Source: Serilophus lunatus (lineage: Eukaryota; Chordata; Aves; Passeriformes; Eurylaimidae). From it: a DNA stretch of 64,000 bases. The position numbers and the translations under genes are program-made. Positions 37,549 to 50,060 of this stretch are shown here, in pieces (position 1 is the stretch's first letter; each line of letters starts with the position of its first letter). A model generated the notes under the pieces. That model made no database searches. It was not told where the DNA came from and saw only the letters and a list, made by a program, of their open reading frames with translations. The stretch covers positions 1,625,922 through 1,689,921 of the forward strand of contig VXBA01005046.1 of assembly GCA_013399895.1 (NCBI GenBank), written 5' to 3'.

Positions 37549-40209
37549 GAACATTGTTTGATTAATACAGTTCCCCTGTGCTAGCTTTTCATTATGCCCT
37601 ACTATCTCTACCTGGGATTGGTGAATTGGAAGAAAAGCACTGTCAGTAGGATGAGTGAAATTTCAGAATTTTACACTTTAAAATTGCTTGTGCTTTTGGG
37701 TTTTTTCTCTCTTGTTTTGTCTCCGTCTTGGAATAGACTGGAAAGATAACGATTATTTCCAATCCTGCTTTTATAAGTCGAGGACAGTATGTGTATTATA
37801 TAACTACTCTACAAATACCCTCAGCATGAATATGAAGAACACATACATCAAGTGCTACAAGATAAGTGGATTTCTAGGCAAGGTTTCTGAAAAGGTGTCT
37901 CAGCACTGTATTGCTTAATAACACTATGCAAATCGATATTCTGATTTCATTTTTAAAATATTATTTCATGCTTTTTTACTGTCTGCCTTAATTATTCAAA
38001 TGCTGAACAAGTATAGTCTTTTGATTGATGAGAGTTCCACCCCTTTACCCACACCCCTGCAGATACGAGGCTCCACAGTTTAGTACCATAAATCACTGTG
38101 ATTGTGTAACTTAACTACTGTATGATCAGAGATCACATGCAGTGTTATCCTGGATATGCATTCATCCTCCATTATGAATGTTTTAGGGCTAAATTTATTC
38201 TGGAGGTTTGGAGAAATACAAGTTTCTCCACTTAAGAAAGCAATGCATTTTAAATAACTAATTCTTGCAATAACTGGAAATAATCACAAAAGTCTTCTAT
38301 TTGCAAGTTTCATTAATGCGAGTTATTTTATCACTTTAGGAGAAATCCTTTCAGAGGAAAACAACAATTAAACCCCTCCCCCCAGGCTCTGACAGCTAAG
38401 AATCTATGGATCAGCCATTTTAGTAATTAACCACAATTCCTCTGATTTGTGAATTTCCAGATGATGAGGCAGGAAGCAAGTTACATCTTGGAGAAATTGC
38501 CCTCAGGAGAGAGGAAAAACTATTGCGAGGTTGACAGCACAACCTTGTACCAGCACAGTTTCCCTTCCCCAGTGGTTCAAGGAGTTCCAAGCACCCTCCT
38601 GTAAATCATCAGCTCACATCTATTTATTATCTTCCAGCCCAGTGCACAACACTATCTGTTACACACGGATACCAGCAATATTACAAGGTGGACTCAAGGG
38701 ATAAGAGACAGCAAACCCTGCACACCTCCTATGCCTGAGTCACACCTGCTATAAAGTCAGATTCTGTTCATAAAGTGCATACCATTGTCAGCAATGAAAC
38801 AATATGAACTACTGTGGTTCAGAGTTGAGTTTTTTAGTGTTTGTCCAATATGCTTGATTTTATCGTCTTAATATCTTCATGTTATTATACAGAGACAAAA
38901 TTTATCTGCATAGCAATGGACAAAATGTCTATGAAAATATTGCTATCCATTCACTGATTGTTGTTAGATTTGGAGTAGACACCAGCCTCACTCTGTGATG
39001 CTTGTCCTGGAATATCAATAAATAAATCATAAAAGCCAATGCTTCAAATATTGAAAAATTCACACTTCAAACTGTGTTTTGAACTATACTGAGAGCAGCG
39101 CCTCAGATTGTCCTTTTGCTTTATATGAACAGAGGAAATTCAAAGTAGGAGGAACTCTCTCCTGGGATTTGGCACAAGAGAGTGCCACAAACCATCAGCC
39201 TTCCTGTCTCTTCTGTGCCAATGAAGCCTCTCTTGGGATGTACCACAAGGAGCAGACACTGTGTCTGGGGAGTTAATGTGGCTTCAGATGAAATTATCTC
39301 CGGCAGAATCCATCTTGCCTGTTGGTTGTGTGCATGCAAGGGAGCCAGGCAGCGGCGAGGAGCCAGGCCACAAAAGGGCAGGTGAAGGCTCAGAGAAAAG
39401 CAGAAGCATCTCCCTATGACTCTCTTGGGTTTAAGTGAAGTTTCTTGCACCACAGATTTACGGTGCTGGTGAAAATGGGACATCACAACTCTTTTTCTTC
39501 TTTTATCTGGGGCCCAGATTTGGTAAGAACAAATTCATTGAAGTCCCCACGCTGTTGCCCACTTCACTCTGCACTCATAACAGATGTCTAAATTATATGA
39601 TGTGAATGACAGCATTAAAAGGAGAAACGAGGGCAAATGTCCTTCTGAAAAGTACACTCTAGTTCAAGCATAAATGTTTGGGCTGATGCCTAAGTTACAG
39701 AATAACTTTCCATGGTTTGCGTTGTGCAGGGGACCACTAAGCAATTTTAATTTTTCTTCTGCTGTAAAAGCACTGAAATTAGCTGAAAGCTAAAATTAAG
39801 AATGGTATTTTGTTGTAATTGTAAATACAAAGCTAGACTAGCACTGGAAGTTGCTCAGGTACCTCTATTCAAAGACCAGAAGAAAAAGCACTGCAGGTAT
39901 TCAGTGCTTTATCTGATTAGAAAACAGCTTGGCACAGATGTGATTTCTGCTCCATATATCAAGCTATGGCAGGCTTTTGCCGCTTCATTATGAAAGCATC
40001 TGAAGTAAAATAGGTTTTGGAACATAAAAAATGACAAATTTGGAAAAATATCTATATACCAGATGGGTGTAGGAAGAATCCTTGTGACAAATATATTATT
40101 AAGGGAATATGCATAAGGAAAGAAACTGTGCCCAGTTCTTCCGAGGATGGACAAGCAGGAAGGTAGTGTCTCACTGTGTCTCATGTATTCTCATCAAATC
40201 CAAATCTGA

Positions 40210-43200
40210 TTAATTATGTTGCATTGCTGGCATAAAATCTAGGCACTGCACACAACAATGGTTGGCTGCATGGGGGGCTTCGGCAGGGCTTGGGATTGCT
40301 TTGCCCTCCCTGCTTTTGTTTGCTTTCCTTGGGGACTGCGGGTGGGGTGACGACATCTCCACCGAGGAAAGGCTAATACAAACAGACGGGGCTTTAGCTG
40401 CGCGCCATGGGCACACAGCATGAGCTCATCCTCATCTCCTGTGTTACCACACTGTGCTGGCCTCCACCAAGGATGCTGCTTGGAGGGGTTTTATTGCAGA
40501 CCATGGATGTTCCAGCACAGCTTCTCCTTGTGCTTTGTGAAGAAATGGGAGCACTGTGACAGTGGCTGTCTTACTGCACCGATGCTTTTATAGCTGAGTT
40601 CAATGTCTCAGAGATGGGGCTGCAGTGCCCGGGAAGACAGCTCAGTACACAGTTCCTGGAGTTTGGCTTTCTGGTGTAGGAAGGGCTGTTGATATCAGTA
40701 TCTCGCCCACCTGAGCAACCTGGCTCAGAACACATGGCACTGTGTGGGACAGCACAGCAGTGCACAAGGTCGGGGGGGTACATGGTGCACAGAAAAAAGG
40801 CTGAGCTCTAGTGTGAGAAGGGTCCTGGATTGGCAGCAGGGCTGGGGCTATGTAGCCTATCTGGTTGTGGGGCAGGGCTTATGCAGGCGGATCCTCGAAA
40901 TTTCAGCTTCACAATGTGGAGCCAGAGGGGTCCTTCAGCCCAGACTGGTGAGGCTGGGTACCTCAGGTTTCCTCAGACCCCTGAACAAATATCACTGCCT
41001 CTTCCTTGGGAGCAGGCAAGTCAATATTTCAGCTTTACAGTAAATAACCCAAAAGGACATGCACACTCTGGCCAGTTCTGCGTCTGGACTGCTGACCAGA
41101 TCTGATATGGTCTTAATAGCAGCTGGAGGAGCTGCAGGGAGATACTACACACAGTTGAAAGGGGTCTCAGCCTTTGGTTATTCCCAAAGATGGGATACTA
41201 TGCCTGGTTTGGATTCAAGGTGCAAATGATCTAGCCATGATTAATGTCTTCAGAACCGATAGAGAAATGGAGGCAGGGAGGATGCTACAGCAATCGTATC
41301 ATTTGGCTTCACATAATTTGGTTTTACTGATGCCTCATCCACTATCTGATTACTCTTTTTGTATTTAAACCCAGCCAAACCAGGAGGCTTTTGCTCACGG
41401 GCTTTTAGTACTATTTTATTTGGCAGTTATGGAATAAAAGAATTTTAGTATTGCCTTAGAATTTCTCCTGACATCTATCACAACCAATCCAGCTCATATG
41501 TGGGTGAACTGTGTTTTGATCCAATTATAAAATTCTATTGGAGTCTTGTTACACTCTTATCCCATGTGCATGTTGAAAAATTCAAGAGCAAAAGAAAATT
41601 CTACAAAATGTTTCTCATTTACTGTAGGCTTGAAGACACAAAACTGCATCACACAGTCATTTGTGGAGGCTAATAGCAAACTAGGAAAACAACATATTCT
41701 TCAGAAAAAAACCCCACCCATCATCAGCAGCAAGATTTAGTGGAGAATAGTACAATCTGTGTATAGATATTGCCGTTGATAGTCTTTTGGGAAAACAGCC
41801 TTACTTTCATTAATTGTAGAAACAACTTTGTTGGTGTTCTTCCAGTTATGATGACAGAGGATCTGCCAATTTGAAGACATTTCTGAGAATGCATAAAAAT
41901 GACAAACTTGAAGAGAATCCAGACACAAAATGACAAAGGTAACACATAGGAAATATCCCAATTGTTTGTAGTGACTATAATACTTAAAAATGAAGCTACT
42001 TTACACACTCTTAGCATCTCTATAGTGAAAATGCATTATTAAATCAACAACCCATGCACTATTTGATTACTGTGATGGAGAAGTTGATCAAGGATATTTC
42101 TATCTCAACACTTTCACTGTCTTCAGGCTACAAAACATAATAAAAGGAATTAGGTGTCTTCCTTGCCCATCAACTATGGAAAGCCATGCAGAGGCATAGC
42201 TTCACAGAGCGCTGCTCTGGAGAAGAAAAACACTTGCTCTGAAGCTTTGCAGATTCATTCTGGGAGGTGCCAGGACCAAGCCAGCAGCTTTGGGCAAGAG
42301 CAAGTAGCCCTGCAACCAAACCACAATGACAGGGCAAGACCAAGTCTGGAGCTCAGGCTTCAGCTGGGAGCAGTTCAGCTAAATGGAAAAGCCAATAGCT
42401 CTTTGAGTTTCACAAATGCTGCTGGCAATTCACCCCTTTTGGGTCTGCAGTGATCCTGCCTGCTGTCCTCAACAGCAGATGCTGGCACTTCTGGGATGGA
42501 CCTCTCTGCCTTGCCTGGCTGAGGTGGGCCCTCCTTGTGAACCTCTGAGGCCACTGTGCCCCAAGGCAGCAGCAAGCCAGTGCTGAGAGTGTCCAAGCCA
42601 TGGGTGGCCTTGCAGGGTGCTGGTCACAGGCACCCTGCACTGCTGGGCTGGCCGTGCTGGCACTGTGAAATGTGCAGGGAGAGCCTGGAGGGGGGACACC
42701 CAGCAGCAGTCACCAAAGCTGAGGGACCCAGCCGCACTCAAGGATAAAAGGAAGGGCGTGTGCATGTATGTTCACAAACCATGTTAGATCATTCCCAAGG
42801 ATGTCTGCTCTTGGTTACAGCACTTGTGTCTGTGATTCCAGTAGCTTATAATTAGTCCTGTTTTCCTTATTTCTGACGGTACAGACAGGTTATTGGTCTC
42901 CAGCTCTAGAATGCCATCTGTGTTTCTGTACCCTATGGGAGGCTGATAAACGTGGCACTTCTCCCCGTGGCTTCCCCCGGTCACTCTGAGCCACATCATT
43001 AAGCTCTGACACAAAAATCTGTTTAGTCACAGAAGCGGATTGCTTCTATGAAGCACAGAAATGTAATTTGCCAGTACTTACACTACAATATTAAACACTA
43101 ACATGAAGCTCTTTTCCCTTTTCAGTTCTTTATAGCAAAAAATACTTGGTGTGAAATCTTGTTTCTACAAGGGTCAACGATAAAATCTGCAGCAGAGAGA

Positions 43201-43500
43201 GAGCAGCTTCTGCCCTTCCTATGGTGAATGGTTTTATTGGTTTTGCATTTAAAGCTGTTCCAATACACCTGTGCTTTCACTGCCAGTCCAGAGCACTTGT
43301 ACTCTCACAAAGCTGGTGAAGATGTCATCTCCATACTTGCCTTACCCCAGCTGTGTCCCTTGCAGGACAGCCCTTGCTGGGGCTTACTCTCCCGTGGAAA
43401 CGTACAGCATTTCAGCTCTGAGGCACAACACACTGCAAGCACAGCCGTGAGCCAACATGCCTCACCCCAGGCTCCAGCCCACTGTAGTTAATCATTAAAT
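40210..43500. other. GC-richer block cluster, no supported gene
   Basis: This is the most GC-rich part of the window, with patches at about 40240-40420, 40600-41000 and 42280-42760. The first holds about seven CpG in roughly 190 bp (including tgcgcgcc), unusual for this CpG-poor window. Overlapping frames on both strands are compositionally biased, and none has matched splice sites. It could be regulatory, an eroded retroelement or decayed exonic sequence; I cannot tell which. Confidence 0.45.
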
Positions 43501-46500
43501 AATTCCCCTGGTGATGTTATCCCGTGCTGATAAATTAAAGATTTCATTGTTTTGCCTGAAGCAGCTTTAAATTGTGTTAATTTCATCGAAGATTGACACT
43601 GGCTTTTATTTCCTTTTGCTACTGTTTTGTCCAGTGAAGTGACATACACTACGGGCTTCAGATTGCTCATGTAATTGGTACAATAGATTTTTTTTCCTCA
43701 TGTTTGGAAAAAAAATTTAATCGGACACTTTGAAATACCAGGAACTTTGAGATCAATAAAATACTAATAATAGTTTATTAGATGAGAAATATTATCACAA
43801 ATCAAATAGCTTTTGAAACAACCTTATTGTTGACCATGTTTGTTTTACATGTGATCTCAGAATGATTTCTAATTTTATACAGCAGTTAATTTATTCCACC
43901 TACAATACACGTTTCTGACACAGGGTTTTCTCAAAAACTGAAGATAAAATACATTATACATCTTCCTGGTGAGCCAAACTATCGTTGGTCTGATTCTCCC
44001 TTTTGGCAATGGAAAAAATATCCCCAGGTAGTCCTATCTTTTCAGGCAAGAGAAAAAGGCTGTTTTAAGTTAGTGGGATCTTGATCAGTTCTTTTATGGC
44101 AAATTCCACATATTTTGGAATAATTACTGTAGTATTTATTGAATAAAGCATGTGGAAAATTTTGGACCTGTAATTTACATCTACAAAACTGATATTAAAT
44201 AATTCTGTACCAGCAACAATGGGAAACAATACAATAGCCAGTTGTGGTAAATAAGAGAAGGCTTTGATTGTGCACTATTGTAGCTTCCCAAGCAGAATAT
44301 TGAGTTTAACTAGGAAATACTGAATAAAACTTCATATCCCCTCTGAGAGTCTGTATCACAGCTGGTATTTTTAATAGGGGCCTCTCTTAATAACTTCAGT
44401 AGGGTACTTGGGGTTTGCTTTGGTGAGTTTCTATTTTTTTTTTTAAGCATATGGTATAATGAAGTCTAAACCCCTATTTTACTGTAAATGTGCACAGAAA
44501 TTAACTGAACAATAAATGAGATGTCAGGTGCCCTGAGATATTGATAGGTATTAATGGTCCTGACCAGCCTCACCTGGGGCATCCCACCTCCTTCATGGAC
44601 TCAGGATTTTAGTTCAGCCCTTCCTGTTAGTCTCTTTCTAAACAGTGCTGTAGGGCTGCTGATTTTCAGCTCCTGATCTGTGCACTCTACTGGTGTGGAC
44701 TCTGGCCTGCTTATGGGCTTCCAAACTTGGTAGCAGAGCTGTCCCATCAATATAGACCTGTCTAGCAGTCTGTGGAATATATCTTGATTTGGCCCTGACT
44801 TTTTGATTGGCCACTAAGTTTGGCCCTCAGACCAGTATCATTGCCATGAATTTGCCTGATGTTGGGACTTGAAGTTGGAGCTGCCCAGTTCTCCTCATCA
44901 GCTGGTATGGGACTGACCTTAATACTGCCCTTGGTTCCTGCCTCCCTCTCCTGCTGGAAGAAGATGTGGATTTGTCAAGGTAAATAAATCTGTTAATAGA
45001 GTTTACTTAACCTGAAGGAAACTGCCCTGCCCCGCGTCTCTATCCACTATTTTCTATAAGAAGGCCAAATTTTCTTAGGAGAATAAAAATTATCTAGATT
45101 TAATACCCCAGAGCAATTGTTCTGGGATAGCTTTCCCGATCCTGTTTTCCAGTCTTTCCCTCGGAAACATGGGGACAGGAGCTGCGCTTCCTCCAGGGAT
45201 GCAGCAAGTGGAAACCTGAGCTGACACAGGGCTGCTGCTGAGTTTGTGCTCTCCTTTGAGCTCCTGTGCAGCCAAAAGGCTTCTCTGGTAATCAGTCCTT
45301 GCTCACCTGCTTGACCTTGTGCCTACCTACTGTGTGTGCAAACCTGAGCTATTGTTTCTATCAATTGTTTGGCTCCTCTGTGTCTTTAGTGCAGGTCATG
45401 GTAAGAGAGATGGGGCAGTGGTGGTTTGGGAGCTGAGAAGAAGCTGCATGATTTATTTCAGTTTGCTTTCTTTAGGGCAGAGTGTTAGGCAATAAGTTGT
45501 TCCAAATCTCATGGATTGTTTCAAGGGAACTCCAGTGATTTGTAGCGGAATGGCTCTCAACTACTTCTCCTTGAAAAACACCCAGCTCTTAAGAAACTTA
45601 TAGGACACTGTTTCAGACATCTAGGAGAACAACTTACATCTATAGGCAATTTAAAGAAATGGGATAAATAAAGCACCTTATGTTGCCTTTCTCCACCATT
45701 TAGAGAAAAATATGGAAGACTTAACTGTCCTGTGCTTTTGTCCAACTCCACACACAGCTTGGTCTAGCCTCCAAGGGAAGACAGAGGAAAACTGCTTGTT
45801 GGTCTCAAGGCTTACAATTAGTCATACTATTGCTTGGGCAGATTTTCCAGTTTTCTTCAAAAAATATGAACGAATCTCTATTTGGCCAGATTCTTATAGT
45901 GCAAGTTTGAGGGAGAGGCAAGAGTCTGCTCATCTGAGTTAGGTGCAGTGTTCTTCAGGATATCTACAAGTGAATTTGGATGTGTGTCTGTCTAAATGTA
46001 GTATTAGTGTGGAGATAATAGAGTCATATGGGCTTTATCTCACAAAGTTGTAGACTGGAGCACTTGCCAAATCAGATCCTTTACATGTGGGGTTAATTGG
46101 CACAATCTCTGAATTTTTTTTGTTTCCAACTGTTCTACATAGTTAGCCTACCAGATGAAAAAAAACCTGTGGGTCCCTCCAAGTGCTTGGGATAATATAT
46201 TCTCATTTGAAAGTAGTCTTGAATATATTGAGTAAGGGAAAGAAAGGCATGAAATCAAGACTTCAGAAGCAAAGCAAAAGTCACAATATTTGCTTCATGG
46301 TACATCTGGGATCTTACCACCTGGGTAGATTTAAGAAGCTGACCTTCCAAATAAAAATAGCAGGCTAATAAAACAATAATAGTAAAAAGCAATAGTGAGG
46401 TATTTAAAAAATCTACATTTTACAGAAGTGTAATCATGATTTAAAAATACAAAAAACACTGTGACTCAAAAGAAGGAGAGCGTGGGTGTTTGCTGGGGAT

Positions 46501-49085
46501 GAGTCAAAAGAGGAGAAATTTCAACTTCAGAAAGCAAATGCAAAAGATGAGGCTCTGTAAGTAGAGCCTGCAAAAAGGCAGACCAAATTTATGCATTTGT
46601 TCTGCATCCAGGGTTCACCTCCATGCTATGCAGAAGTCATTGATTAACTGACATTAGATTGAAATGGGGCAATTAGACAGAGTAAAATGTCTACAGCATA
46701 AATTATACAAGAAAAGTGTCTGAAGAGAGCCTCCCCTTTGTCTTTAAGACTTGCCAGCTGTTCCTTTCCTGCCTTGTGATTTTTACCTTTCCAGATAAGC
46801 ATATTCCTTTCCCTAAATCAATCTGACGGAACAGAGCTAACTGTATATCACAGGGTACAGCTGTATGTCCAGATACATTTTTAATAGGTCACCCAGTCCA
46901 GTAGCAAGATAGCATTGATTCATGTTAGCAGATGAGGAGGAAAATGATGCTGTGGAAGCACCTACAGCAGATACTGCTGCACACTTCCTTGGCACTGATT
47001 ACTTGAAACAGTTTGTCACAGGCTTAAACTGAAACATGTGCTTTAGTCCCCTTTGTAGTCAGTGGAATCAGGTGCTCAGTCTTGTACAGTATTGAAAATT
47101 AATTACAGCAGTTGGAAATCCTGCTGTTTTCCAGTATAAATAAAGGAAGTAAATCACTGATTCATTGAAAAAGGAAAACCCAGGCAGTTCTATGCTTATG
47201 CTGGCTCAGAGCTATTTGCTTGTAACAGTGCAAGGTGTGCTTTAATGCTTTTTTTGCAACAGTAACAATGAAAACTGTTTGTATTTTTTAAAAAAAACCA
47301 ACAAATTGCTGTAAGACTTCTCTTGTTGCAGCTAACATAGTATGATCCAAAACCACCTTAGTAGTGAATTTAGCTTGTTTATAAAGCAAACCTGCTCTTT
47401 GCTTTGGTGTTGGGTGAGTTTCCATGCCATTAGCCTGCTTTTGCAGGGCCTCTTGTGCCTCTGCCTAATCAGCTGTGGTCCGTTTATGGGGCCACCTGAA
47501 GTTAAATTCTTCTACAGAAGCAGGGAGTAGTTAGAGATGCAACCAAGGTGTCATTTTCAGCTGCAGTTTTTACAGTCCATATCCATTTACTAAGTTCAGA
47601 ACTGGCTGAATATGAATGGTCACAGCTTTGGCAGCAGGGCTGGGCTGGTATTTTTGTCATATCAGCAGGGAGCAGGGTTTAGGAACGGGAATTTTTCTTG
47701 TTGGGAGCATCTGATTTGTTCTTTGGGTCTTCCTTTGTTCCAAGACTGTTCAGAGCCCTGACAGTGGCGGGGAGACTGCCTGCCCTGATACATGGGGTTT
47801 GAGATGGGCATCCTTACAGTGCAGTGTCTGCCATCTGATGACCCATAGCAGGTTTAGCTTTTGTCCATTATAAGGAAAGCAACTCTTGGCATCCATCTGT
47901 TTGAACAACAAAAGAGATCATGTGGCTGTGCCACAAAATTATGTGTACCAGATTGTTGGAAATAAACTGGCCATCAGGCTTTTCCTGATCTTCCCTTTAC
48001 TCATGCTAACAATATTAATACATGAGTTTTTTCACTGTAGAATAATGCACAAGTCATAGTGTGACCGAGTGAGATGAAGACTTGATCTTGTGTAAAGCCC
48101 AGGTTACTGTTCATGGAATGGGTTAGGGAGAAATGAGTATTAAAGATAGATAGCTACTGGCCTCTGCAAACTGCTTCAGCAAGTTGTCAGTCTTCTCTGC
48201 TTATGTTGTATGCAAGATTTGACAGTGAATTAGCCTGAACCGGTGGTAGTGGCTGGACGGCCTCTTCAGTTTTACATTTAATGTTAAACATATTGTCCAT
48301 GTGGTTCAAGTGGTATTTTCATCCATTCCTTTCCAGTCCTTTGTATAGCAAGTCAGGCTTGCTGTCTCTGTGTAGTTCTAGCATGGCACTGGCTAAGAGA
48401 GCCACCCAAATCTGTCTGTGTCTCCTCTCTTTATCTGCGGCAGTCAGTACTTGGCTCCAATTTTATTGTCAGGACTGTCTCAAGAATAGGAGTTCCACAA
48501 AGATTAGATATTTACCCTATTTGTCCAAGTCGAATGTGCCCAGCCAAGCAAAAGGAAAACAGGTGAACAGTTAGCTAAATAGTGTATACATCATGTTTAT
48601 GCTGGACTTTATCTGATATGCCAGACACGCACTTTACATTTTCTAGACATGTCTTCCAGCCTTCAAAAATGCAGATTTATGATTTCGAAAATATTTTGCC
48701 TAAGATGAGTGCATTTAACTTTTCATAATTAGGTTGGAGTGTTGTACATCTCTCAGCCAAGTCCAATCTGAAGGAAAAGTGAAATGCTTCAATTTTTTCA
48801 TGTGTAGACCATGAAAAGGTTAAGGTTGAATCTATTAATAATCAAAAAAATGTAAAAGAAATGTAAACCAAATCAGTTTCATAATATGTGTGCTTATTTG
48901 GCCATTTCTTGGTGGTAAGGAGTGTGTATACAGCACTGAAGTTAAAATAACTGATTATCACACAGACAGCATGATGATTTTCTACAGTGAACTTTTATAA
49001 CTCATTTGAAATGAACCTGTCAGTCATCATTAATGGTCTGTGAAACCCTATCCCAAGCTGGTGCCAAGTCTTTCCCACAGAAACA
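43501..49085. other. Non-coding AT-rich stretch
   Basis: AT-rich DNA with a T11 run at about 44434-44444. A minus-strand frame at 45090-45275 and a plus-strand fragment before the donor GTTGG|gtgagt near 47413 were examined and not supported. No repeats recognised. Confidence 0.5.
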
Positions 49086-49190
49086 TTGTGATAAGCTCTG
49101 CTGTGTTCACAGTAAATCAGGGCATTTCACAATGAGTTACATGATAAGCTTTGCAGGATTGCACAGTAAATCATTGTGTTGAACAATTAC
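49086..49190. repeat. Degenerate tandem duplication, two units with 53 bp period
   Basis: Two successive units share tgataagct, then tgc, then cacagtaaatca, with the shared blocks shifted by about 53 bp (ataagct at 49091 and at 49144). The intervening bases have diverged and the offset changes by one base between blocks, indicating a small indel. There is no third clear unit. No coding content is seen. Confidence 0.6.
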
Positions 49191-49599
49191 ACTAAGCCTC
49201 CTTAGTTTTTTTCTTTATGGGAGCATCTGTCAGTAATGGATGAAAGTCAATATTCATATTTTTATCCCTGTTCTACTGCCTACCTCAAATGCAATTTATG
49301 GACACTTCTTAAGGATGGGAGAAAGACCACTGTGTTAACCATGTATGCTTGCACAAATAATGTGAAGTAGTTAATAAAGTATTCAGGGACAGTGCACAAG
49401 AAGCCTAGAGAAGGGTATCCTTGGCTTTCAGGAGAGCTGTGCCAGTTTACACTAGCTGAGTCCTGGCATTTTTCTTGATTCTCCAAGAAAATGTACTAGA
49501 ACTTCCTATTTATGCAGTGATTCGTATTTGCTTTGCTCTGTCTTGGTTTTCATTGCCCCATTCAATTTTTTTAAGTTAGCATTGCTATAAGTACCATCT

Positions 49600-50060
49600 T
49601 TCCTTTAAACTCTATTTTATTGATTCTTGTGGTTTACAGGACCATTTCTCTCCCTACTAGCTCTTGTGTGATTTAACCTGCTGCACCTGTTTGACAGCTC
49701 CTATCTCCATCAATATATTCTTTACTCCACCACAAATCCTCAGGTCTTTAGCTATCTCCGAGACATCTCCCATTGATGCTCCCTTGTCCTCCAATGCTAC
49801 AGACTGAAACTCAGCTTCTTGTCTTTCATCCCAGGCTAGTGCCTGGTGCCTCTCTCTACCTGTCTCCAGGGTTCAGACTTGTGATGCTTTGATTTCATCT
49901 CCTCCTTCTTTACCATGTCTCACCACTTCCTAGGGACTTGCCTAGTCTACTGCCAAGTGCTTCAAACACGCAGTTTACATTCTTCTTCCTTGGCAGAGCC
50001 TCTTAAACTCCCACTACTCCAGCCTTTGTGTCCCGCTTCAAAAACGCACACCTTCTAATC
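49600..50060. other. Pyrimidine-rich, strand-asymmetric stretch
   Basis: For about 450 bp the plus strand is dominated by C and T (phrases such as ctctctctacctgtctcc and catctcctccttcttt). The bias stops just after 50050, where A-rich sequence begins (aaataacaataaaaaagg). No coding frame runs through it on either strand. It may be an old retroelement lying in reverse orientation, with the minus strand purine-rich, or simply a compositional patch. Confidence 0.5.

Larger units (their letters stand above)
26505..40209. other. About 14 kb without a supported gene
   Basis: Mostly AT-rich unique-looking DNA with the A-rich tract at 28464 and poly-T runs at 33133 and 37537. GC-richer patches occur at about 28855-29170, 30990-31280, 33805-33975 and 36040-36200. 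Exon-like fragments (for example plus-strand 39456-39522, open in two frames between a good acceptor and a fair donor) are too ambiguous to call. Confidence 0.5.

Noticed and set aside
39121..39486. 121-codon minus-strand frame
   Set aside because: Composition-driven (Cys, His, Leu, Pro), overlapped by an opposite-strand frame, no supporting splice structure.
42784..43014. Minus-strand frame with exon-like content (GYRNTDGILELETNNLSVPS)
   Set aside because: No GT donor in a usable position and only weak acceptors; no partner block.
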